Source of the DNA: Mesorhizobium sp. M2E.F.Ca.ET.219.01.1.1
Lineage (GTDB): Bacteria; Pseudomonadota; Alphaproteobacteria; Rhizobiales; Rhizobiaceae
DNA length: 64,000 bases
Direction: 5' to 3'
Assembly (NCBI RefSeq): GCF_004016445.2
Contig: NZ_SADT02000004.1
Span: forward strand, 186,001 to 250,000
Shown piece after piece: positions 1-6,879 of this stretch. The notes beneath the pieces were generated by a model, which saw nothing but the letters and a program-made list of their open reading frames with translations, did not search any database and had not been told where the DNA came from. How positions within the stretch are numbered: position 1 is the stretch's first letter; each line of letters begins with the position of its first letter. A program made the position numbers and the translations under genes.

Positions 1-98
1 GGAATGTCATCCAGCGCATCCGCCGCGATGCGGCGCGGCAACCGCAACAGTTGCTCTTGATCATGCACCTGGACGTAATAGTTGTTCGGGTCTGCCAT
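1..98 (-). CDS. Partial phage-region protein, N-terminus only
   Basis: An open frame starts at the ATG whose complement is at 96-98 and runs off the left edge. The visible residues begin MADPNNYYVQVHDQEQLLRL. It starts only a few bases after the stop of the 238-residue gene and continues the same minus-strand run, so it is probably the next gene of the phage operon. No family can be named from 32 residues. The start is inferred from the spacing and the ATG, and coding status is likely but unproven. Confidence 0.5.
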   Translation of the reverse strand, partial: MADPNNYYVQVHDQEQLLRLPRRIAADALDDI

Positions 99-101
99 GG
101 G

Positions 102-818
102 TTATACTCCTGCGGCGTGAGCAGCGGCGGCCTCAGCCTCGCGCTGCGCGATTGCTGCCTGACGCGCCATCGGCGTGTCGGCTGCTGACTTCACGATCCC
201 AACAAACAGGCGTCCCGACCGCTCCATAGCCTCCACCGCCTTTGTCAGGCGTTGCAAGCGGGCATAGTCAGCGCCGTGGGTGTGCTGCCGATAGTGATGG
301 CGGATGGAGTCCAGCTGCGCTGCGCCAAGGCCCGTGAGCATGGCAGGGCCGCGCAGCACGGCGGCGATAACGATCTCGTCGTTTCGGGCCTTCGCCTGCG
401 CGATGGCGTCGGCGCGCTCCTTGTCGCCCATGGCAGCGAGGCGCGCCCTGATTTCGGCCTCGATACCCAGTGCAACGCTATCCTTGGGCGGCGGTGGTGC
501 CCCGGTACGCTTCTCGATATTGGCGATCTCCGTCTTGGCTCGCGTCAGCGCGGCGTCAAGCTGAGCGGCAACGCGTTGGCCAGCTTTGGATGCAGCGGTA
601 GCGACGCGCAGGACATTGGCTTCGGGCGTTTGCGTTCGATCTGCCAGCGCTGCCTTTTCAAGATTAGCGAGCACCGTTGCCTGCTCGCGTGCCAGCTTCA
701 CCGCGTTCGAAAGCCCGCTGATCACGGGGTCAGCGACAGGAGCGCCGGTTGCCGGATCGGTCTCCGCGAGCCGATCCACGAATGCTTCATTCAGGTCCAG
801 GGGGACTTTGATTGCCAT
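102..818 (-). CDS. Phage-region coiled-coil-like protein, unknown function
   Basis: This is a 238-residue protein rich in Ala, Glu, Arg and Gln. Long stretches at about residues 40-110 and 180-235 read as uninterrupted charged helix, with no signal peptide or membrane segment. A short PPPP hinge near residue 110 separates two helical halves. It follows the 133-residue gene by 13 bp in an all-minus-strand phage cluster. Composition would fit a scaffold, chaperone or tail-assembly helper, but no diagnostic motif is visible and I do not recognise the family. The role is inference from context only. Confidence 0.6.
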   Translation of the reverse strand: MAIKVPLDLNEAFVDRLAETDPATGAPVADPVISGLSNAVKLAREQATVLANLEKAALADRTQTPEANVLRVATAASKAGQRVAAQLDAALTRAKTEIANIEKRTGAPPPPKDSVALGIEAEIRARLAAMGDKERADAIAQAKARNDEIVIAAVLRGPAMLTGLGAAQLDSIRHHYRQHTHGADYARLQRLTKAVEAMERSGRLFVGIVKSAADTPMARQAAIAQREAEAAAAHAAGV

Positions 819-831
819 GACTATTTCTCCA

Positions 832-1233
832 TCAGACTTTGCAATTTTCGATCACAAACAGCGCGTAGCTGACGCGCGCCACGGCGGGACCAATGTCTAT
901 GAAACCAAGGCCGGTGAATGCTCGCCGTCGCGGTGCCAGCATGACGCGAACAACTTCGCCACCTCTTTCGAAGCTCATGAATACGCCCTTGAAGCCCTCG
1001 ACCAGCACTTTGCTGCCGGGCTTAAAGACCGGCCTTTCAACGGATCGCAGCTTGCTCTCATGGGTTTGCAATCCGCTGTATCCGCCGTGTGCGGACGGCG
1101 CCTTGCGGAGGAGCTTTACATCCCGCCCACCGCGAGGATTGGTGATGAATCCAGCTGTCACGTATGTTGATCGCGTAGCCTGCCCGCTGCCAGGTGCTGA
1201 AATGACGATATCGCCAATCTGGAAACCCATCAC
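832..1233 (-). CDS. Small phage protein with KOW/NusG-CTD-like half (copy B)
   Basis: This 133-residue protein begins MMGFQIGDIVISAPGSG. Its second half (about residues 70-100, VFKPGSKVLVEGFKGVF then VVRVML) follows the pattern of KOW or NusG C-terminal beta-barrels: F-x-x-G-x-x-V-x-V-x-G-F-x-G, then a gap, then R-V-x-L. It is clearly paralogous to the upstream 121-residue protein: both start with a GDIV segment, both have a D-[VA]-[KR]-L-[LI]-R-K segment near residue 40 and both end in a [LF]-V-[IL]-E-N stretch. The start overlaps the preceding stop by 4 bp, indicating translational coupling. The fold is inferred and function is unknown; KOW domains can bind RNA, ribosomes or polymerase. Confidence 0.65.
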   Translation of the reverse strand: MMGFQIGDIVISAPGSGQATRSTYVTAGFITNPRGGRDVKLLRKAPSAHGGYSGLQTHESKLRSVERPVFKPGSKVLVEGFKGVFMSFERGGEVVRVMLAPRRRAFTGLGFIDIGPAVARVSYALFVIENCKV

Positions 1234-1595
1234 AGCGCCCGATTTTCCAGAACGAGCAGGGCAATGCTCATGCTCGCAATAGCTGCGTCCAGCCCGATGC
1301 TAAGGCCCGTCTCCGTGGTCATCGTTCTCGCGTCCAGCAGCACGCGGGCGAAGCCGTTCTGCGTTTCCAGATAGCTCCCTGCCAGCCCATTGACGGTAAC
1401 GCGGTCGCCCTCCTGAAAGGGCTCGCTTTCAACCACCGTCAGCCCAGCAGCATCCTTGAGCAAGCCAGTCGAACGGCTGTCATCAGACTTGCGGATTAGG
1501 CGAGCGTCTTGGCCGCCATGCGCGTTGCCAATCAGTTCCAGCACGACCCATTTGAGGCCGCTTTCCGTGACGACAATATCGCCCTCGCGTGCCAT
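1230..1595 (-). CDS. Small phage protein with KOW/NusG-CTD-like half (copy A)
   Basis: This 121-residue protein starts MAREGDIVVTESGLKWVV. Residues about 60-90 (FQEGDRVTVNGLAGSY then FARVLLDAR) match the KOW/NusG-CTD pattern, and the C-terminus ends in ALLVLENRAL, closely resembling ALFVIENCKV in the next gene. The two are tandem paralogues. Its N-terminal GDIV-x(5)-G-x-x-W-[VI]-V segment is also shared with the 180-residue protein upstream. It overlaps that gene by one base and the next by four, so the three are surely one transcript. There is no signal peptide or membrane segment. Assignment to a KOW-like fold rests on pattern only. Confidence 0.65.
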   Translation of the reverse strand: MAREGDIVVTESGLKWVVLELIGNAHGGQDARLIRKSDDSRSTGLLKDAAGLTVVESEPFQEGDRVTVNGLAGSYLETQNGFARVLLDARTMTTETGLSIGLDAAIASMSIALLVLENRAL

Positions 1596-2137
1596 CAGAT
1601 TTCCCCAGGTTGAGCGAGGCGCTGCTCCACCGCTGAAAGGTCGATTGGCGGCTTGGCGTCGCGGTCCCGCTGCACGAGCAGGGCGAATTGCCAGCGTGGG
1701 ATCGTCAGATGCTCGGAATGGCCGTCGTCGAAGTCGCGCTGCACGGTGACGAACAACTCAGCGAATTCGCGCGGCGCTCTCGCCAGCATCTTGCCGCTCT
1801 CAAACTGCTCGATGAAGGGATGGGTGGGCTTTGGCGCAGCCACCGCCACGTACAGCGCATCCTCCTTGAACAGAGTGATGGAGCTATCGGCACCGAAGCG
1901 CGCGCTCGTAAATCCGGGGTCGAAATAGTTGCGCTTGTGCCCGCGGTGCAGATCGCATTCGGGGCGCAGCGTCATCAGAAGTTCGGTGCCGCTCGCTGTG
2001 TCGTGATCCCTGATAAGCAACAGGTGGCGTCCAGCTGGCAGGTCGATGGGCGCGCCGTTCTCAATTACAGCGGCGACGATCCAGACGTTCCCTTTGCGGG
2101 ATTTGATGATGTCACCGGCTCGCATGTCGTGGCTCAT
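1595..2137 (-). CDS. Phage-region protein sharing the GDI N-terminal module
   Basis: This is a 180-residue soluble protein. The N-terminus, MRAGDIIKSRKGNVWIVAAV, matches the first 25 residues of the 121-residue neighbour, and the HLLLIRDHDTASG stretch corresponds to its ARLIRKSDDSRSTG. After that the two diverge, and the rest (a basic LRPECDLHRGHKRNYFDPG stretch, then a helical C-terminus) has no counterpart. It overlaps the preceding gene by 4 bp (ATGA). I do not recognise a family. The shared N-terminal module suggests that this operon grew by duplication with replacement of the C-terminal half. Confidence 0.6.
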   Translation of the reverse strand: MSHDMRAGDIIKSRKGNVWIVAAVIENGAPIDLPAGRHLLLIRDHDTASGTELLMTLRPECDLHRGHKRNYFDPGFTSARFGADSSITLFKEDALYVAVAAPKPTHPFIEQFESGKMLARAPREFAELFVTVQRDFDDGHSEHLTIPRWQFALLVQRDRDAKPPIDLSAVEQRLAQPGEI

Positions 2138-2697
2138 CGTGAATAAGTCCCGTCGATGATTTTCATTGGGAGGGCTTTTTGCAGTAGGGAATGAAGCTCG
2201 TTGAGCTGCTCTGCTTTCAGCTTTTCTAAGTTGTGGTTTGGCCCTACCAATTCCAGCAGAGGCTTGAGCCGTTCGCGTTCATCTGCGGTGAGCTGGTTGA
2301 GACGGTATTCTTGCATCTGCCTAGAGGTGCCATCGCGCGGAGCGTTGACGCGGTCCAGCCCAAGCGATTCCAGAGTGCGGCGCAGGCTGTTCTGCGTGGT
2401 TTGGTAGGTCAGCAGGTCCTTCAGGGTGACGAGGGTGTCCTTGCCGATCTTGGCGAACTCGACCTCCCAGTTTTCCAAGATGATGGTCATAGTGGCGGCG
2501 GCTTTGATCAGGGTGAATTGGGCCTGAGTGACACGCTCTTCGCCACCAAGGTCTACGACGTAGTTGGCGATTAAGTCGTGCATTCGCCGCGCCCACTTCG
2601 AGCGCCCATCGATGCCCGGCAGGAGGTCCTTGCCCATGGTGACGCGCGACTGGAAGTTCCGGTGTCGCGGAACTGGATACTTTGCCATGGCGTGCAT
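2134..2697 (-). CDS. Phage-region helical protein, possibly packaging or head related
   Basis: This is a 187-residue basic, mostly helical protein with a characteristic LLPGIDGRSKWARRMHDLIA segment followed by VVDLGGEERVTQAQFTLIKAAATM. Proteins with this D-G-R-S-x(3)-R-R-x(3)-L-I and LGGE pattern recur near packaging or head genes in rhizobial prophages (recollection of the family, not a search). The C-terminal part (residues 120-187) is charged and helical. The start at 2697 is 6 bp after the tail-protein stop, and a second ATG three codons later (2688) is equally possible. A small-terminase-like role is a guess. Confidence 0.55.
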   Translation of the reverse strand: MHAMAKYPVPRHRNFQSRVTMGKDLLPGIDGRSKWARRMHDLIANYVVDLGGEERVTQAQFTLIKAAATMTIILENWEVEFAKIGKDTLVTLKDLLTYQTTQNSLRRTLESLGLDRVNAPRDGTSRQMQEYRLNQLTADERERLKPLLELVGPNHNLEKLKAEQLNELHSLLQKALPMKIIDGTYSR

Positions 2698-2703
2698 GTT
2701 CGC

Positions 2704-3180
2704 TTACGGCGAGGGGATCAGCGCGCTCTCGACCACCAGCGGGCGGGGGTAGATGCCCAGCGCGTAGGTCTCGGTCACGAAGGTTTCGTTGCCGCCGGTT
2801 GTGAGGTTGGCACCGGCCACCAGCGCGCGGAAGTAGACGACCGTGTTGGTGTGCTGCTCATCGATCGCGTCGGCAATCTCGACCTTGAAGTTGTACTTGA
2901 ACTTGGTGGCTTCGGCAGCGCGCAGAGCGATCTGGCCGGGGTCCGTGGAGCTGCGTCCGACGACGAGCGCCGGGTCGCCCGCATTGCGGGTGCCTTTTGC
3001 TTTGTCGACGAAGTCATCGCTCACGGTTGGAAACTGGACGATGTTGGCGACAGAGCCGAACTCGCCCATGTTGCTGACCTGCCCGATCTCGACATAGTTG
3101 TCCGCCTCAAACTGGCTCTGGTTGATGGCGGCCATGCTTGTGCCAATGTAGATCTTCGAACCTGCGAATGTGTTTGCCAT
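2704..3180 (-). CDS. Probable phage major tail (tail tube) protein
   Basis: This is a 158-residue protein starting MANTFAGSKIYIGTSMAAIN. I chose this Met because a GGAG lies about 11 bases upstream and the upstream extension is not protein-like. It has the hallmarks of siphophage tail tube subunits: an early G-T-S segment, a V-x-x-[MI]-G-E-F motif near residue 35, a central G-T-R-N-A-G-D-P segment and a late R-A-L-V-A-G region of alternating beta strands. These subunits polymerise into the hollow tail tube through which DNA is ejected. It is the first gene of the minus-strand structural run. Family assignment is by pattern and moderately sure. Confidence 0.7.
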   Translation of the reverse strand: MANTFAGSKIYIGTSMAAINQSQFEADNYVEIGQVSNMGEFGSVANIVQFPTVSDDFVDKAKGTRNAGDPALVVGRSSTDPGQIALRAAEATKFKYNFKVEIADAIDEQHTNTVVYFRALVAGANLTTGGNETFVTETYALGIYPRPLVVESALIPSP

Positions 3181-3250
3181 AGCTGCTTGCTCCACTTGGT
3201 GCTGGCTGTCTAAAAAGCTGCGCAAGCTGCTATCGGCAGGCTTGTTTTGC

Positions 3251-3306
3251 TTCTAGTTGACGTAGTGGAAAGCGTAAGGCGACTGCAACTTTCACTGCAA
3301 CTAGAA
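3251..3306. promoter_or_regulatory. Inverted and direct repeats upstream of the phage structural operon
   Basis: TTCTAGTTG at 3251-3259 is the exact reverse complement of CAACTAGAA at 3298-3306. Overlapping the right arm are two ACTGCAAC copies spaced 12 bp apart. The site is about 70-125 bases upstream of the tail gene start, a plausible operator or late-promoter activator site. No consensus promoter is convincing. Confidence 0.35.
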
Positions 3307-3511
3307 CTTTTAACCATTATTTTCAGTAGTATTTAGAATCGCTTAGGGGTGACCGAAATCACACTTGAGGATGAATAATATTCTAGTCCTGCCGGAAACT
3401 TAGCCCAGTGGTGTCAACGAGGGGCGCGCGCAATAAAACGGCGGTCTTCGCGATGAATGTCTGATCCTCTGAATTTTCCAGGTGGAGCAGCATACGCAGG
3501 CAAGGCGTTCT

Positions 3512-3694
3512 ACCGACCTTGCCGACCCTACAGCAACGTTAAGCCGCAGCGTGCAGCTTCCAGTTGGCGTAACACTCCCAAAAGGTCGGTAAGGTCGGTA
3601 AGGTCGGTAGCAGCTTCTTGAACCCTCTGGATTTGCTGGGACTTTTCACTACCGACCTTTCGCTTTTTCGCACTGGAACAAAAACAAGGTCGGT
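3512..3694. repeat. AAGGTCGGT iteron-like repeat cluster
   Basis: Three exact tandem 9-bp copies lie at 3582-3608. One further direct copy is at 3686-3694, inverted copies are at 3512-3520 and 3651-3659, and a degenerate inverted copy is at 3521-3529. The cluster follows the stop codon of the primase-helicase. Iterated short repeats beside a replication gene are typical of replication origins recognised by the element's own initiator; this is inferred from layout. Confidence 0.6.
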
Positions 3695-3703
3695 AGCCAC
3701 CGC

Positions 3704-5965
3704 CTAAAACGGGATGTCCTCGTCATCGACGCCGTAGACTTCCGGCCAATCGTTAGTCTGCTTGGACTCCCTATCAAACCACGCTCGACACTCATCAAGT
3801 CGCGGCAACTCCCACCCCGGAGCCGTTGTCGGTATCGGTCTTCTCTTACCGTCACCATCAGTATCCCACTTCGTCGTCCCGACGCGCTTGTCCCTCGGCC
3901 ATCCATCAGGAAGTATCGAATTCAGGAACATGCCAAGCTCCGTTTGCGTGCCTCGATGCGCCTTAGCACCAGCGTTGCCGGAGTGTTCGAGATAGGCTTG
4001 ATACACCTTCTCCTTCACCACCTCACGCTTCCAGCCGCTGGCGCTTTCCTCGTCGGTGTCGTCGCTGCGCTTAAGCGTGATTTCGCCGTTCCAGAGGCAT
4101 TCAAACCACCACGCCGTCTTCTTATCCATCGAATGGATCTTCTGCCTAAACAGGGCAGGGGTCATCGGGGCATGCCGAGGGTTGAAATTGGTCAAATCCA
4201 GATGAAGCAGGTCATATAACATCGCCGCCCGCCCACCTTCGTCCAACTGCTTAGCTATGGCGCCGAAGTATTCATGGTCTTGCTGCTTCGCCTTGGATAC
4301 GTCGAGGACAAAGAAGCGCCTCTCATCCAGTCCGCTTGGCACGGCCCATCGCTCATTGGATGCGACCCAGACGTGGCAATAGTTCCTCGACATAACCACG
4401 TCGATCCGCTTCTTCTCGACCGGAATAAACTCATCGGTGATGAGCCGCTTCAAAGTGCCTTCGCCCTTCTTGTCGCCGGCCCAGAAAGCTTCGTCCAAGA
4501 ACAGGATAACCGTGTCCTTGAGGTGAGCGTTGAACTTGCCGCTGACATGCTCGGGGTTCGAGACAGACACGTAATGCTCGCGCATCAGACTTCCATGCGC
4601 GTTGACTACTATGCCCTTGCCGGTGCCACGCCCTCCCATGAGCACGACCGCAACTTCTGGGACTTGCTGCGGGCGCTGCACTGCAAAGGCCATCCAGCCA
4701 AGCAGATAGTCGAGGAAAATGGGGTTGGAGCTGCACAGGTTCTCGAAGATGTGGCTTTTCAGAAGCGACCAATCGCCTTGTATCGGTTCGACCGAGAAGC
4801 CCTGCCATGTGTTGAACCAACCTGGCGTGTCATCGCCGGGGGCGAACGTTGTCCCGTTGAATTGGCGGCGCTGCGGGTGCGCGAGCCACGCCGCGCCCTT
4901 GGCGGCATACTTCTCGCCAAGCTGGACATAGGCATTGCAATAGAGGTTCTTAAAGTCGGTGAAGCTGCTGTAGGTGAGGACACGCCGTTTCATCGCCGGG
5001 TCCCAGTCCCGGAGGTTGAGCACGAATGCTTTCCCAGCCTCCGCCACGACAGCATGCCGGTCGTTCATCTCCTCGACCCATTCAGGAATAGGCCTACCTT
5101 TCTCGTAGCTCAGCACTCGATTGATGATTGTCTGAACCATGCCAAGCTTAAGCGGCGGGTCGCATCGCTCGGCGTTGACCAACCGCAACTCGGCATCAAT
5201 CTTTTCATCCTCCCACCCCTTGGCTTGGAGTGAACACCCGTATTTGAACAGGGTGCTGTTTCGCCCGTGGTAGGGACCGCCACTCTCTGGAATCACATCT
5301 GGCAGGACGAACTTCTCGCCACGTTTAAGCGGCACCAGTTCAACCGGAACACTTGGGGCGACTAGGCTCTCCACCGCCGCCGCCTTTGCATCCGCCTTGT
5401 TCAGAAAGTCATCTAGGGACAGGACATCGCCGTCGTCCGCTACAGCATAGCGGTTCGTCTTTGACTCGAAGAAATAGGGGAGGTTCAGCCAATTGCCGAC
5501 ATCGCCCTCCTTGCGCTGTGTCTGCTTGGGAAAGACTTCGGTCCCAGGGTAACCAAGCGCGGCCGCGCAGGCGACGAGATAACGGCGCACGAAATCGGCG
5601 TCAGATGGCTGGGCGAGAAACAGGAAACAATGCGCGCCGCCCGACTTGGATCGACAGACGACCAGTGGCAAGCGAAGTTCATCGATCTTCTTGATCAGGG
5701 CCGTATGATCGATGCCGATCTCGTCAATATCAATGCATGCCCAGCTTACCTTGTCGTTGTCGTCGAGCGGCAAGATCCCAAGGGAAGCCTTGCCCTCAAG
5801 ATGGTCATCAAAAAGCGCTTGCGTCACGGGCTCTTCAATTGTCGTCGCCTTGCCTTCATTCTTGCCCTTCTCGTTCACGCGCTGGATCACATACCGACCG
5901 TAGGCGGCAGTGTATCCGCGAAAACGCGCGGCAAAGCGCTCAGACGTTGATGGTGGTTGTGTCAT
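3704..5965 (-). CDS. Phage primase-helicase (AEP primase plus D5-like ATPase)
   Basis: This 753-residue replication protein starts at MTQPPSTSERFAARFRGY, with a purine-rich AAAGAGTAGGG upstream; an earlier in-frame ATG at 6034 would add an unlikely 23 residues. Residues about 20-170 look like an archaeo-eukaryotic primase domain of the TOTE-like type: the D79-x-D81 pair in ACIDIDE, S-x-G-G-x-H112 in SKSGGAHCFLF, and GNWLNLPYF near 158-165. Residues 232-285 (HGRNSTLFKYGCSLQAKGW and CDPPL) match a PriCT-type linker. Residues about 435-600 are a D5/DUF5906-like helicase ATPase with Walker A GGRGTGKG (444-451) and Walker B ILFLDEA (D491, E492). Together these would prime and unwind the element's DNA. 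It lies next to the iteron cluster. Domain names come from motif recognition. Confidence 0.85.
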   Translation of the reverse strand: MTQPPSTSERFAARFRGYTAAYGRYVIQRVNEKGKNEGKATTIEEPVTQALFDDHLEGKASLGILPLDDNDKVSWACIDIDEIGIDHTALIKKIDELRLPLVVCRSKSGGAHCFLFLAQPSDADFVRRYLVACAAALGYPGTEVFPKQTQRKEGDVGNWLNLPYFFESKTNRYAVADDGDVLSLDDFLNKADAKAAAVESLVAPSVPVELVPLKRGEKFVLPDVIPESGGPYHGRNSTLFKYGCSLQAKGWEDEKIDAELRLVNAERCDPPLKLGMVQTIINRVLSYEKGRPIPEWVEEMNDRHAVVAEAGKAFVLNLRDWDPAMKRRVLTYSSFTDFKNLYCNAYVQLGEKYAAKGAAWLAHPQRRQFNGTTFAPGDDTPGWFNTWQGFSVEPIQGDWSLLKSHIFENLCSSNPIFLDYLLGWMAFAVQRPQQVPEVAVVLMGGRGTGKGIVVNAHGSLMREHYVSVSNPEHVSGKFNAHLKDTVILFLDEAFWAGDKKGEGTLKRLITDEFIPVEKKRIDVVMSRNYCHVWVASNERWAVPSGLDERRFFVLDVSKAKQQDHEYFGAIAKQLDEGGRAAMLYDLLHLDLTNFNPRHAPMTPALFRQKIHSMDKKTAWWFECLWNGEITLKRSDDTDEESASGWKREVVKEKVYQAYLEHSGNAGAKAHRGTQTELGMFLNSILPDGWPRDKRVGTTKWDTDGDGKRRPIPTTAPGWELPRLDECRAWFDRESKQTNDWPEVYGVDDEDIPF

Positions 5966-6111
5966 TGCCCTACTCTTTAAAATCCATTGCAATTTGCGGT
6001 TGAAATGGGGTAGGGTTTTGCGAGCATTGCCCAAGCTCGGGACGTGCTGTGCTTATGATCTCCTGTCGCGCCGGTCCTGTTCACTCAGGGCCGGCGTTTC
6101 TTTATGGGTCA

Positions 6112-6309
6112 TCACGCTGCCTCCTTCTCAAGGAGGTAAGCGAGCAGGGCCTTGCGGCTCGCCACGTATCCGCCCGCAACTTTCTTCACAGGGAAGTCGG
6201 CATATCGGTCGATGAGATATTCGACAGCTCGCTTGTCGCGATTGATGACTTTGCCAATCGCTTCGAGCGTCCAAACGATGTCGTGATCTTCGTCTTGCTT
6301 TATCGCCAT
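6112..6309 (-). CDS. Small HTH DNA-binding protein (AlpA/excisionase-like)
   Basis: This 65-residue protein contains a helix-turn-helix of the MerR/AlpA/excisionase type: VWTLEAIGKVINRDKRAVEYLIDR as the helices, then a FPVKKVAGGYVAS wing, then a helix. Such proteins in integrated elements act as excisionase, as an activator of integrase, or as a regulator of the replication module. It is 146 bp upstream of the primase gene and on the same strand, so it is probably co-transcribed. A 9-bp inverted repeat at 6343-6400 lies directly upstream and could be its operator. Which of these roles applies cannot be decided here. Confidence 0.65.
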   Translation of the reverse strand: MAIKQDEDHDIVWTLEAIGKVINRDKRAVEYLIDRYADFPVKKVAGGYVASRKALLAYLLEKEAA

Positions 6310-6342
6310 ATCGGCTCTCCGTTAGAGACGCCGACGAATCCA

Positions 6343-6400
6343 CTAGACAGTCGGCGCTGAGGCTGCGCTACCGCCGGGTGTTGCTCCCGACACTGTCTAG
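6343..6400. promoter_or_regulatory. Inverted repeat upstream of the small HTH gene
   Basis: CTAGACAGT at 6343-6351 is the exact reverse complement of ACTGTCTAG at 6392-6400, with a GC-rich 40-bp spacer. It starts 34 bp upstream of the HTH gene's start codon, so it may be a two-site operator or looping site. No protein is known to bind it. Confidence 0.4.
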
Positions 6401-6523
6401 GTGCCCAAATGAGGGGCTGAGACGTCCATTAATGCATTTTTAAGGACCACCAACAAGGGCAAATTTGCGCAATGAATCACAGTGGTTAACTCCCGCCCGG
6501 GGTGGGGCAGGAGCTCCCGTTTT

Positions 6524-6644
6524 GTTGCAGTTCAGTTGCAGGGGGTGTGTCGGGGTTCTTGGTCCCCTCGTTGTTTTTATTCGTATTTTGTTGCAAACCG
6601 CTGCAACAAGTGACGCGCATCCGATGAAGCTAAAAACGCTGCAA
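6524..6644. repeat. Cluster of GTTGCAG/TGCAAC motifs beside the tRNA
   Basis: GTTGCAG occurs at 6524-6530 and 6535-6541, TGTTGCA at 6589-6595 faces TGCAACA at 6602-6608 as a 7-bp inverted repeat, and a CTGCAA lies at 6639-6644. The same ACTGCAAC core is doubled at 3282-3301. Spacing and position beside the tRNA 3' end are what integrase/excisionase arm sites look like, but this is inference. Confidence 0.35.
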
Positions 6645-6660
6645 TTACAAGGAGTTAGAG

Positions 6661-6734
6661 TGGCTGGGGAACCTGGATTCGAACCAGGACTAACGGAGTC
6701 AGAGTCCGTGGGTCTACCGTTAACCTATTCCCCA
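6661..6734 (-). tRNA. tRNA-Gln (anticodon CTG)
   Basis: The minus strand gives a complete 74-nt cloverleaf. The acceptor stem TGGGGAA pairs with TTCCCCA, followed by discriminator G and an encoded CCA (complement of 6661-6663). The anticodon stem ACGGA/TCCGT encloses loop CTCTGAC, so the anticodon is CTG and reads glutamine CAG codons. The T loop is the canonical GGTTCGAATCC. The phage-like genes lie immediately 3' of the tRNA, so its 3' half is the probable integration site. Confidence 0.95.
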
Positions 6735-6879
6735 GCAGGCGCGTCTGGTGTCGCGCTAGCCGAGCGGCTCATATGCCGCGAGCGCTGCCTTGTAGCCGCC
6801 ATCGGAAAATAGTCAAGCCCGCAACTGAGATCAATTGCAGCCTTTTTGCGGATGCTCCCCGCGGAGGCGGCAGGAGGGT

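Larger units (their letters stand above)
3181..3703. other. Gene-free phage control/origin region
   Basis: This 523-bp stretch is visibly AT-richer than the host chromosome and has no convincing gene. It contains a 9-bp inverted repeat TTCTAGTTG (3251-3259) and CAACTAGAA (3298-3306), a direct repeat ACTGCAAC (3282-3289 and 3294-3301), and the AAGGTCGGT iteron-like cluster at 3512-3694. It lies between the replication gene and the first structural gene, where a phage late promoter or replication origin would be expected. Confidence 0.6.
6310..6660. other. Gene-free border between phage element and tRNA-Gln
   Basis: No convincing gene is present. The stretch holds the CTAGACAGT/ACTGTCTAG inverted repeat (6343-6400) and a cluster of GTTGCAG/TGCAAC motifs (6524-6644). 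It directly abuts the 3' end of the tRNA gene, the usual position of a phage attachment site. Confidence 0.5.

Noticed and set aside
3649..3906. 85-residue minus-strand frame over the iteron region
   Set aside because: It overlaps the 3' end of the primase gene in another frame; the primase motifs are decisive.
1..6400. Complete prophage
   Set aside because: No integrase, terminase, portal or lysis gene is visible; only a part of the element is in the window.
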